Assembly (NCBI GenBank): GCA_003454335.1
Contig: DMKK01000108.1
Location: forward strand, 1-6,360
Reading direction: 5' to 3'
Length of the DNA: 6,360 bases
From: Gammaproteobacteria bacterium
Lineage (GTDB): Bacteria > Pseudomonadota > Gammaproteobacteria > UBA9214
Shown: positions 1-5,896 of the stretch, piece after piece
Position numbering within the stretch: position 1 is the stretch's first letter
Layout: each line of letters starts with the position of its first letter
Made by a program: the position numbers and the translations under genes
Notes under the pieces: model-generated
The model's database searches: none
What the model was told of the DNA's origin: nothing
Seen by the model: only the letters and a program-made list of their open reading frames with translations

Positions 1-85
1 CGATGCCGGCGAAGTGATGCCGCCGAAATCGACCTGGTTCGAACCCAAGCTGGCTGACGGACTGATTTCGCTGATGCTCGACTGA
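1..85 (+). CDS. C-terminal end of a probable DUF1015-family protein (5' truncated)
   Basis: Only the last 27 codons are inside the window, read in the frame starting at base 2 and ending with TGA at 83-85. The visible tail includes MPPKSTWFEPKL followed by ADGLISLMLD. This resembles the C-terminal tail of DUF1015 proteins, which as I recall ends with a Met-Pro-x-Lys-Ser-Thr-(Tyr/Trp)-Phe motif, then PKL and a short hydrophobic end. The molecular function of that family is not established to my knowledge. The gene converges on the FimX-like gene. The coding frame is clear, but the family call rests on about 20 residues and on memory of the motif, so it is moderate. Confidence 0.5.
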   Translation, partial: DAGEVMPPKSTWFEPKLADGLISLMLD

Positions 86-95
86 CAACCGTTCC

Positions 96-138
96 ATGCC
101 CGGGAAATCCGGCATGTTGCGGTCCGGCCCGGGAGCAT
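96..138. terminator. GC-rich hairpin between convergent genes (possible bidirectional terminator)
   Basis: CCCGGG at 99-104 pairs with CCCGGG at 128-133, and inside it CCGG at 109-112 pairs with CCGG at 124-127, with an AAAT bulge on the left arm. Outside, ATG at 96-98 can pair with CAT at 136-138 across a two-base bulge. It lies 11 bases after the TGA of the upstream plus-strand gene and beyond the stop of the minus-strand FimX-like gene. There is no T-run on either side, so it is not a canonical intrinsic terminator. It may pause or protect transcript ends. Confidence 0.35.
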
Positions 139-170
139 CGTGTCTGATGTTGCTGTATTGCATGTTTGTC

Positions 171-190
171 AAATCCGCTCAGGCGGTTTC
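171..190. terminator. Weak hairpin overlapping the stop codon of the FimX-like gene
   Basis: CCGC at 174-177 pairs with GCGG at 182-185 around a TCAG loop. AAA at 170-172 and TTT at 186-188 can extend the stem with a one-base bulge. The loop contains the reverse-complement stop codon (179-181) of the minus-strand gene. Read on the minus strand, a short ATTTG follows, so it could be a weak terminator for that gene. The stem is short and the T-tract poor, so the call is tentative. Confidence 0.2.
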
Positions 191-2260
191 ACCTTCAAAA
201 TTGTAATCAATGTTCTTGCAGGGTTCCTGCACGAAGTTCCCCTGGATAAAATCCACGCCGGTCTGCCAGAGATGTGCGAGACTGCCGGCATCATCCACGC
301 ACTCGGCAATGCACTGCTGTCCACCTTCCCGTGCGAGTTCAATAATCTCCTGCACTTTCGACTGCTGCTCCTTGTTACTGCCCAGACCGCCAATGAGGGC
401 GCCGTCGATTTTCAGGATGTCTGCCGGTATATGTTTGAGTAATTGTGGTTGATTGCCCTGTCCATAATGTTCAAGAGCAACCTTGCATTGCAGTTGCTGT
501 ATTTCCCTGACAAACTGCATGGAGTTCTTCATGTCATTGAAGGCACTGCATTCTGATATCTCGAAAACAACGTTATCACCGGACAATTCGTGTTCCTGCA
601 GTTTTTCACCAATCCAGCTGGCCAGACTGGTATCCGTCAGTGTCCCTCCTGAAAGCTTGATGTAGAACGAGATGTCATTGTCGTTATTTCTGAGTTCGGC
701 GAGTTCCCTGAAGGTAGCTTCGATAATCCAGCGATCGATTTCGCCGCTGAGGCCGGTTTTCTCTGCGATGGCAAGAAATTGCCCGGGAAGAATAATCTGA
801 CCGGTTCCGTCTACAATTCTGAGCAGGACCTCATAACGTTGCTGTGTATCGCCTTTCAGGCTGACGATTGGCTGATATGCGAGATAAAAACGTTCTTCAT
901 CAATGGTGTCGCGAATGACCTTGTCCCATTCTTCTTCCTGCTCGCTGCCAGCCTGTTCGTTAACGATATAGCTGTGGGTATGTAACTGGTTGCCACCCGC
1001 CGAGCGAGCGACTTCACATGCGATATCTGCGTAAGCGAGTATGCCCTGTGCATCGCTTGCCTGGTCGTTGATGGTGCAGATGCCAATGCTGCCGGTCATG
1101 GTGATTGCACGCCCGTTTACTTCGGACAGGTTGCCCGCGATCTGGTGCAGCAGGGCTTCACCCAGTTTCAGAGTATTTTCCTGGTTGATGTCATAGTGCA
1201 GGATAGTGAAACAGCAGTCACCAAACCGTGACAGGCAGTCGTTCTCGCCACAGCTGGACTTCAGTATTGTGGCAATGTCCCGCAACGTCTGGTCACTTGC
1301 TTCGATGCCGGTTTCATCGCGAATGGCCCTGAAGTTATCCAGCGTTATATAAATGAGTGCGCGATGGTCGCCGCTCGTGTTCGGAGCGCTCATGCGCTCT
1401 TTCAGCTCCTGTATGAAGTACTGGCGATTGACAAGGCCCGTGATCATGTCTTGCTGTGTCAGTGCCTTGATCTTTTTTTCAAGTGCAGCATTTGACGCAT
1501 TGGCCCGTATGATTATCTGTGTGCAGGGTTCTCCGTCCATGGTCGCCGGTGACAGCTCCATGCTGCTCTGGAAAGGTTCGCCTGCCGGGTTAAGGCAGTC
1601 AATTTCGAGGGTGTTCGCGGTTGCCTGCTTGTCCAGGTAGCCTTTCAGGAACTCCCTGAATGTATCGCGCTGATCGTTGCTGATCATGTCGAGTATGGGG
1701 GTGCCATCGACCTCTTCAGGGGTGTCGATGGAGAATAAATCCATATAGGGCTGGTTGGCATAGACATGCATGCCTTCATGGATATAGGCGACAGCGTCGC
1801 TGGAGTTCTTTATCAGGGCATGACAGCGGTTTTCACTCTCACGCAAGGTTTCATTGAGCATCTGCAGTTTTATCTGCAGCCGAAGGGTGCTGACCTCCCG
1901 GTCGAAAACCAGTTGCAGGTGGTCAACCTCGTCGTAGGAAATCAGAGCGGCGATGCCGGACTTCTTTGCGGCCACCACGTCGCTTTCAGATGCTTCACCG
2001 CTTATGACGATGACCGGGGCGGTGACTTTGTGTTTTTCCAGCAGGGTCTGTACATCTTTCGGGGAGGGCAGTGTTTCACCGCTGCCACACAGCACGATAT
2101 CCGGGAGTTGTTCCTGTAGCGCAGTTTCAATCTCGGCGGCTTCCTTGCCGTGGCTAAAACTTATGCGATGGCCGGCATTACGCAATACGTTAGCCAGGGA
2201 TTCAGCATCATTCCTGCTTTCCTCGACAATGAGGATACGTAGATTTTCTCCGTTGTCCAC
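179..2260 (-). CDS. fimX: FimX-like c-di-GMP receptor: degenerate REC-PAS-GGDEF-EAL protein
   Basis: Likely 693 residues from a GTG at 2258-2260, close to the size I recall for Pseudomonas FimX. Domains: response-regulator-like receiver about 7-125; linker helix 126-147; PAS about 148-255; GGDEF domain about 262-425, entered by DMITGLVNR at 271-279; EAL domain about 445-690. All signature sites are altered. The receiver has CGSGE where the phospho-acceptor Asp is expected. The GGDEF site reads R-F-GDCCF (347-351). The EAL motif reads EVL (477-479), and the metal-binding DDFG is replaced by EHYG (597-600). FimX is known for GDSIF and EVL at these places; it binds c-di-GMP through its EAL domain without hydrolysis, localises to the pole, and promotes type IV pilus assembly and twitching. 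I infer the same receptor role here. The frame stays open upstream to a GTG at 2395, but that 45-residue extension is Cys/Arg-rich and lies before the receiver's first strand (LRILIVEE), so I reject it. GGGG 6 bases and AGGA 13 bases before the chosen GTG could serve as ribosome-binding sequence. No pil genes are in the window. Confidence 0.85.
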   Translation of the reverse strand: MDNGENLRILIVEESRNDAESLANVLRNAGHRISFSHGKEAAEIETALQEQLPDIVLCGSGETLPSPKDVQTLLEKHKVTAPVIVISGEASESDVVAAKKSGIAALISYDEVDHLQLVFDREVSTLRLQIKLQMLNETLRESENRCHALIKNSSDAVAYIHEGMHVYANQPYMDLFSIDTPEEVDGTPILDMISNDQRDTFREFLKGYLDKQATANTLEIDCLNPAGEPFQSSMELSPATMDGEPCTQIIIRANASNAALEKKIKALTQQDMITGLVNRQYFIQELKERMSAPNTSGDHRALIYITLDNFRAIRDETGIEASDQTLRDIATILKSSCGENDCLSRFGDCCFTILHYDINQENTLKLGEALLHQIAGNLSEVNGRAITMTGSIGICTINDQASDAQGILAYADIACEVARSAGGNQLHTHSYIVNEQAGSEQEEEWDKVIRDTIDEERFYLAYQPIVSLKGDTQQRYEVLLRIVDGTGQIILPGQFLAIAEKTGLSGEIDRWIIEATFRELAELRNNDNDISFYIKLSGGTLTDTSLASWIGEKLQEHELSGDNVVFEISECSAFNDMKNSMQFVREIQQLQCKVALEHYGQGNQPQLLKHIPADILKIDGALIGGLGSNKEQQSKVQEIIELAREGGQQCIAECVDDAGSLAHLWQTGVDFIQGNFVQEPCKNIDYNFEGETA

Positions 2261-2307
2261 AGCTGACCCCGTTTCCTGAAGTAAAAATATCGCCCTGAGA
2301 CTGGTGC

Positions 2308-2339
2308 ACTGCAGGCTCGGGCTCCGACTACAGTTTTTT
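2308..2339 (+). terminator. Terminator-like imperfect hairpin plus T6, with no obvious plus-strand gene upstream
   Basis: ACTG at 2308-2311 pairs with CAGT at 2331-2334. After a C/A mismatch, AG at 2313-2314 pairs with CT at 2328-2329, and CGG at 2318-2320 pairs with CCG at 2324-2326 around a GCT loop. T2334-T2339 follows directly, partly within the stem. The shape resembles an intrinsic terminator on the plus strand, but the stem is interrupted twice. The nearest upstream plus-strand gene ends more than 2 kb away, so it could only serve an unseen antisense or small RNA, or be chance. Confidence 0.2.
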
Positions 2340-2518
2340 CGGCAATAGCGGGGAAGTCTGAAGCCCTCTTTATATAATGCGTCCTGCCTCGACACCGGCC
2401 AGCTCGGACTGCAGTCGGGTATTTCCTGAAGGGGGTTTTCCTGATAGCATGCAAGTAACTGAAAATCAGAATATTTAGGCGCCTGTGATGGGCCCCGATT
2501 AGCTCAGGATTTTATTGC

Positions 2519-2523
2519 GGAGA
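2519..2523 (+). promoter_or_regulatory. Ribosome-binding site of the GNAT gene
   Basis: GGAGA lies five bases before the ATG at 2529. It is a good Shine-Dalgarno match at normal spacing and supports this start. Confidence 0.75.
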
Positions 2524-2528
2524 CAGCT

Positions 2529-3050
2529 ATGCACGTAATTAACGTCAGACCCGAAACAGCGGAAGATATTCGCGCTATCGATGTTGTCCATATCAGTGCC
2601 TTTGGTGGGGAAGCCGAGGCGCGATTGGTCAGCGCCTTGCGAGAATCAACGACTTACAGCCGTGAACTTTCCCTGGTAGCCGAGTTGGGGGGGCGTATCG
2701 TGGGGCATGTGCTGCTCACGCGGGTGCCGTTACGCAAGGATGGCACCGAGAAAAATGTGCTGGCGCTGGGGCCCATGTCAGTTGTCCCGTCCCAAAGCCA
2801 CCGCGGAATCGGGTCTGAGCTGATAAATGCCAGTATTAGTCTGGCAAAGGAAAAAGGCTACGGTACTATCGTGGTGCTGGGGCATCCTGAGTACTACAAG
2901 CGTTTTGGTTTTGTACCCGCAAAGGACGTACACGTGACCTGTAACCTGCCTGCACCTGAAGATGCGCTTACCGTCAGGGAGTTGGTAGAAGGGAGCCTGT
3001 CTGGTGGCGGTCACGTCGAGTATCCGGAACCGTTTATTGAACTTTTTTAG
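2529..3050 (+). CDS. GNAT-family N-acetyltransferase, YhbS-like
   Basis: A complete 173-residue gene with ATG start and TAG stop. GNAT enzymes transfer an acetyl group from acetyl-CoA to an amine; the substrate of this branch is generally unknown. The fold is readable in order: N-terminal strand VRPETAEDIRAI (6-17); central strands with GGRIVGHVLLTRV (54-66); the motif A region LALGPMSVVP (78-87) leading into the acetyl-CoA pyrophosphate loop HRGIGSELI (91-99); and the family-typical VVLGHPEYYKRFGF (115-128), which identifies the YhbS/COG3153 type. The usual Arg/Gln three residues before the first Gly of the pyrophosphate loop is Ser90 here, with Gln89 next to it, a minor variation. The gene stands alone on the plus strand, divergent from the FimX-like gene and convergent with the PilZ-like gene. 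No partner suggests a substrate, so the class is firm and the specific function unknown. Confidence 0.88.
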   Translation: MHVINVRPETAEDIRAIDVVHISAFGGEAEARLVSALRESTTYSRELSLVAELGGRIVGHVLLTRVPLRKDGTEKNVLALGPMSVVPSQSHRGIGSELINASISLAKEKGYGTIVVLGHPEYYKRFGFVPAKDVHVTCNLPAPEDALTVRELVEGSLSGGGHVEYPEPFIELF

Positions 3051-3057
3051 CGTTTAA

Positions 3058-3089
3058 AAAACAGGTGCCTGGTGTACTGGTTCTGTTTT
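3058..3089. terminator. Hairpin between convergent GNAT and PilZ-like genes
   Basis: AAAACAG at 3058-3064 and CTGTTTT at 3083-3089 form a perfect 7-base inverted repeat, with an inner CC/GG pair possible. The A-tract on the left and T-tract on the right allow it to act as a terminator in either direction, as expected in a short gap between converging genes. The stem is modest in G+C, so strength is uncertain. Confidence 0.5.
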
Positions 3090-3101
3090 CAGTCTGGATG
3101 C

Positions 3102-4802
3102 TTACAATGACGTAAAATGATACTGGGCGAAGCTGCCGGTATTTTCCAGTTGCCGGGTCAGTTTGACTGTTTCTGTTTTGCCATTATCTTCAATCCTTGC
3201 AGTACAACCGGTACGCAAGGGTAATGATGGCAGCAACAGTGATGCCTGTTGCCTGATAGTCGCTATTCCTGGTAACAATATCCCCTGAATCCTGTCGCCT
3301 TTGCTGACACCATTATTAAGCGGCTGTGCCCAGACAGTTCGTGCACCGGGTGACAGTAATTGTATGCCAAGCTCCAGTCCGCGTTCCTCGGTAAACTTCA
3401 TGCGGCGGATGGTACCCAGTTGCCACGTGTCCGGGGCATGCTGCCCCTCTTCTATAAGTGCAATCAGTTCACCAACCTGTGCGCAAGAAACCTTGTCACT
3501 GTCCCACAGCAGGCAATACCCCCCGGCACTAATATCGGCTATTTTCCACGACTCAATACGTGATGTTGACATATTGTCTGCGGCGTAAGCACCTTTGAAC
3601 GGGTTGTTGTCAGCTGTAATTGCCTGCCGGGAACTCTTGCCGGAAAGGGGGCCAGTATCGATAGAGGTGGCACCCTCAAAAGTCGGGTCTTGCAGATAGT
3701 GCGTGTCCCGGATGTCCTTATCCGCTTCCGGTTTTCCGGTGACGGATTCCAGTGCAATCCGGTTGATTGCACTGAGCCCGATAAGCAGCCGGACCGGTGC
3801 ATCTTGCGGGTGACGGGCAAACCTGCGCTTGGGCATGACGCCCCATGCCAGCATCAGTCTATGCATGGTTTCGGTTATATTTGTCCCTGTTTGCTGCCCG
3901 GTGCTGCCCTGCTCAGCGGCCAGGTGTTCACGCATGCGGGCAGCCATCCTGTTGGTATCCAGAATACAGATGTGGGCGTCAGGTGTACTAATGTCACTCA
4001 GATTGCGATATGAGGGCGGTGCGTCAGACTGCAGGTTGATGGAAAATAAACCATGTGTTTTTTCATCATTCATGTGATGTAGTTGACTGGAATCTGCCCA
4101 GTCCAGCAGTGTGTTATAGACAAAATGAATATCCTTCTGGCGCAGGCGGTAGGGGCATGCCAGGGACAGTAGCAGCGTCTGCTTGTAAACAGTTTCAATG
4201 CTGCTTTCTGCGTGTGTGTGCAGGGTAATATCGGTAACCGCGTGTCCAGTGATATTGCACTCATCGGCCAGTGCATAGAGGGCGTTGATTGTTTTCCACA
4301 GTCCTTCGGGATACTGGATATAAATTCGGTAGCTGGTCAGCAGTATCTCGCTCAGATAACGCAAGGCGCGGTGCAGGGCAATCGCCAGTCGCGGTTTATC
4401 TCTGTTTTTGTTGCGCAGATCATCGGCCAGAATTCTGTAACCCGTGGCCATATTGTTGCAGAGTTCGAGGGTTTGCGTGGCAGCGACAAGATACTTGTCT
4501 TTCAATGGCAGGGGTTTGTCCAGAAATTCTTTTTTCAGTGCGTCGGTAACGCACATGACAGGTGTCGTGAAGCGTTCGAGTGCTTCCCGGCGGTTGTCCG
4601 GTGGAAGCATGAGTGTGTTGATTTGCTGTAATGCGCCGTCCAGCAGTTCCAGGCTTTTCCCGGTATTTATCAGGGGCAAGTCATCGAGCCATGCTGTGAG
4701 TGCCGCAGGCCCTGTATTGAAACTGTGGTTGTCTGGTTGCTTTCTTTGCGGGAGTTGTTGATTCATATCTGACTGATCATCCTGATTGAGTTGAAATACC
4801 AT
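3102..4802 (-). CDS. Protein with helical N-terminal region and atypical, interrupted PilZ-like domain
   Basis: 566 residues if started at the ATG at 4800-4802, where GGAA lies nine bases upstream. A TTG at 4826 would add eight residues and has no ribosome-binding sequence; an ATG at 4766 would remove twelve. Residues about 30-320 appear mostly helical, with no signal peptide or membrane segment, and I do not recognise a named domain there. Residues 324-350 begin PKRRFARHPQDAPVRLLIGL, a good match to the start of a PilZ domain (RxxxR at 326-330). The second PilZ motif, DxSxxG, is at 423-428 (DISAGG), followed by strand patterns VGELIALIE, WQLGTIRRMKF and GLELGIQLLSPG typical of the PilZ barrel. 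The 72-residue stretch 347-418 between them is polar and low in hydrophobics, an apparent insertion. A last segment (500-566) looks like a further small beta-rich region. PilZ domains bind c-di-GMP, so I infer a cytoplasmic c-di-GMP effector; binding is unproven. The gene follows epmB by 46 bases on the same strand, suggesting co-transcription. The coding call is very secure; the function is tentative. Confidence 0.68.
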   Translation of the reverse strand: MVFQLNQDDQSDMNQQLPQRKQPDNHSFNTGPAALTAWLDDLPLINTGKSLELLDGALQQINTLMLPPDNRREALERFTTPVMCVTDALKKEFLDKPLPLKDKYLVAATQTLELCNNMATGYRILADDLRNKNRDKPRLAIALHRALRYLSEILLTSYRIYIQYPEGLWKTINALYALADECNITGHAVTDITLHTHAESSIETVYKQTLLLSLACPYRLRQKDIHFVYNTLLDWADSSQLHHMNDEKTHGLFSINLQSDAPPSYRNLSDISTPDAHICILDTNRMAARMREHLAAEQGSTGQQTGTNITETMHRLMLAWGVMPKRRFARHPQDAPVRLLIGLSAINRIALESVTGKPEADKDIRDTHYLQDPTFEGATSIDTGPLSGKSSRQAITADNNPFKGAYAADNMSTSRIESWKIADISAGGYCLLWDSDKVSCAQVGELIALIEEGQHAPDTWQLGTIRRMKFTEERGLELGIQLLSPGARTVWAQPLNNGVSKGDRIQGILLPGIATIRQQASLLLPSLPLRTGCTARIEDNGKTETVKLTRQLENTGSFAQYHFTSL

Positions 4803-4848
4803 CCAAGGTGATTCCAGTATATCCAATCGGCATGCAGATGCGAGGGCT

Positions 4849-5850
4849 TTAAAGTGGTGTTTTTCCTGGCATTCCCGGGATTTCCTGGACCAGCCGGGGC
4901 ACCAGGTATCCGGGTAGGCATGCGCTTACCTCGGCAATCAGCTTTCGGGCAGTTGCCGTGTCCACATCGAAATGCGCAGCACCCTGTACCCTGTCGAGCT
5001 GATGCAGGTAATAGGGCAGGACACCTGCCGCAAACAGGCGTTCACTCAGGTTAATGAGGGTGGTGGCAGTGTCGTTGACGCCTTGCAGCAGTACCGACTG
5101 ATTCAACAGGGTGACACCCGCACGGCTTAGCTGACTCATGGCATCGATTACAGCGGCATCAACCTCATTGGGATGGTTGCTGTGCACGACCATCACAAGC
5201 TTCTGTCTTTGTGATGCCAGCCATGCCAGCAGACCTGCATCGACACGTTCCGGCAGTACGATTGGCAGACGTGTGTGGATTCGCAGCGTGTGCAGGTGTT
5301 CGATGTCTGCCAGTCTATCCGTCAGGGACTGTAACCGTGCGTCGGTCAGTGTTAACGGATCACCGCCACTGAGAATGAGTTCTGTGATATCGGGATGTTG
5401 CTCGATATATTTGATTGATGGTTGCCAGTGATCGCTTGTCGGGTTGGCATCTGCATAGGGAAAGTGTCGCCGGAAACAGTAGCGGCAGTGTATGGCGCAG
5501 GCACCGGTGACGGTCAGCAGGGCGCGCCCCCGGTATTTATGCAGCAGTCCCGGGACCGGCATGGCATCCAGCTCTTCCAGCGGGTCACACAGCCAGCCGT
5601 CTGTTGCTACGGTCTCTTGCTGGACCGGCAATACTTGCAGTAATAACGGGTCCCGGCTGTCCCCCTTGTTCATTCGCTGTACAAATCCATGTGGTACCCG
5701 CAGCGGGAAATTGTCGGTTAATGGCCGGGTTTTCAGTTGCGCAGGATCAATCTGCAGCAGGGTAAGCAACTCGTCAGTCGATTTCACGGCCTGGGCCAGC
5801 AGGGTCTGCCAGACCGGCCTATGTTCCGGAGTCTGTATTCGGGGTATCAT
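4849..5850 (-). CDS. epmB: EF-P lysine 2,3-aminomutase EpmB (radical SAM)
   Basis: 333 residues, close to the 342 of E. coli EpmB (YjeK), and alignable along its whole length. The enzyme uses S-adenosylmethionine, a 4Fe-4S cluster and pyridoxal phosphate to turn (S)-alpha-lysine into (R)-beta-lysine, which EpmA attaches to EF-P. Visible features: the substrate-loop region DPLEE...VPGLLHKYRGRALL (89-112); cluster cysteines C118, C122 and C125 in CAIHCRYCFRRHFPYAD; the SAM-binding SGGDPL at 161-166; LLNQSVLLQGVND at 248-260; and the C-terminal PGKTPL, whose Lys330 matches the PLP-binding lysine of the family. The ATG at 5848-5850 was chosen because MIPRIQTPEHRPVWQ aligns with the E. coli N-terminus. 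A TTG 33 bases upstream stays in frame but is unsupported and would overlap the efp leader. The Shine-Dalgarno sequence is weak (GGAAA about 10-12 bases upstream). It is divergent from its substrate gene efp by 46 bases, the arrangement seen in E. coli, and probably leads an operon with the downstream PilZ-like gene. Confidence 0.97.
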   Translation of the reverse strand: MIPRIQTPEHRPVWQTLLAQAVKSTDELLTLLQIDPAQLKTRPLTDNFPLRVPHGFVQRMNKGDSRDPLLLQVLPVQQETVATDGWLCDPLEELDAMPVPGLLHKYRGRALLTVTGACAIHCRYCFRRHFPYADANPTSDHWQPSIKYIEQHPDITELILSGGDPLTLTDARLQSLTDRLADIEHLHTLRIHTRLPIVLPERVDAGLLAWLASQRQKLVMVVHSNHPNEVDAAVIDAMSQLSRAGVTLLNQSVLLQGVNDTATTLINLSERLFAAGVLPYYLHQLDRVQGAAHFDVDTATARKLIAEVSACLPGYLVPRLVQEIPGMPGKTPL

Positions 5851-5896
5851 AGCGGGCGTTTTTCCACTGATTCGGTAACACAAGGTTAAAGGTCAC
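5851..5896. promoter_or_regulatory. 46-base divergent epmB/efp leader region
   Basis: The gap between the two start codons is too short to hold two complete promoters with leaders, so at least one set of promoter elements must overlap the 5' coding part of a neighbour. A TATCAT at 5845-5850, over the epmB start codon, could act as a -10 for efp, but no good -35 box lies upstream of it. AAAGG at 5888-5892, four bases before the efp ATG, is the efp ribosome-binding site. Confidence 0.4.

Larger units (their letters stand above)
2261..2528. promoter_or_regulatory. Divergent intergenic region between the FimX-like and GNAT genes
   Basis: This 268-base stretch holds no convincing gene and should carry both promoters. 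Visible elements: an AT-rich palindrome TTATATAA at 2370-2377 that includes a perfect plus-strand TATAAT at 2373-2378, but no matching -35 box 16-18 bases upstream; three copies of TTTCCTGA (2272-2279, 2422-2429, 2437-2444); a 10-base perfect palindrome GACTGCAGTC at 2407-2416; and a plus-strand terminator-like hairpin with six Ts at 2308-2339. Promoters cannot be assigned firmly to either gene from sequence alone. Confidence 0.45.

Noticed and set aside
1766..2119. A 117-codon plus-strand reading frame opposite the FimX-like gene
   Set aside because: It is a shadow of the receiver/PAS coding region with no conserved motif or start signal.
2373..2378. TATAAT as a defined promoter for the GNAT gene
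   Set aside because: The -10 match is perfect, but no -35-like hexamer lies 16-18 bases upstream and it is about 150 bases from the gene; it is kept only as part of the intergenic description.
2261..2395. N-terminal 45-residue extension of the FimX-like protein from the GTG at 2395
   Set aside because: The composition is unlike a conserved domain, it lies ahead of a complete receiver fold, and it would cover the AT-rich putative promoter box.
2489..2510. A tRNA-like 5' segment (GATTAGCTCAGG) upstream of the GNAT gene
   Set aside because: It resembles the start of a tRNA with its D-arm, but no anticodon arm, T-arm or matching acceptor 3' strand follows; the GNAT ribosome-binding site and start come within 40 bases.
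4212..4631. A 139-codon plus-strand reading frame opposite the PilZ-like gene
   Set aside because: It is antisense to a long, motif-bearing gene, has no recognisable domain or ribosome-binding site, and is one of several such open frames on that strand.
4803..4826. TTG start at 4826 for the PilZ-like gene
   Set aside because: It has no Shine-Dalgarno sequence and is a rare start; the ATG at 4802 has GGAA at acceptable spacing. The choice changes only eight residues and is not certain.
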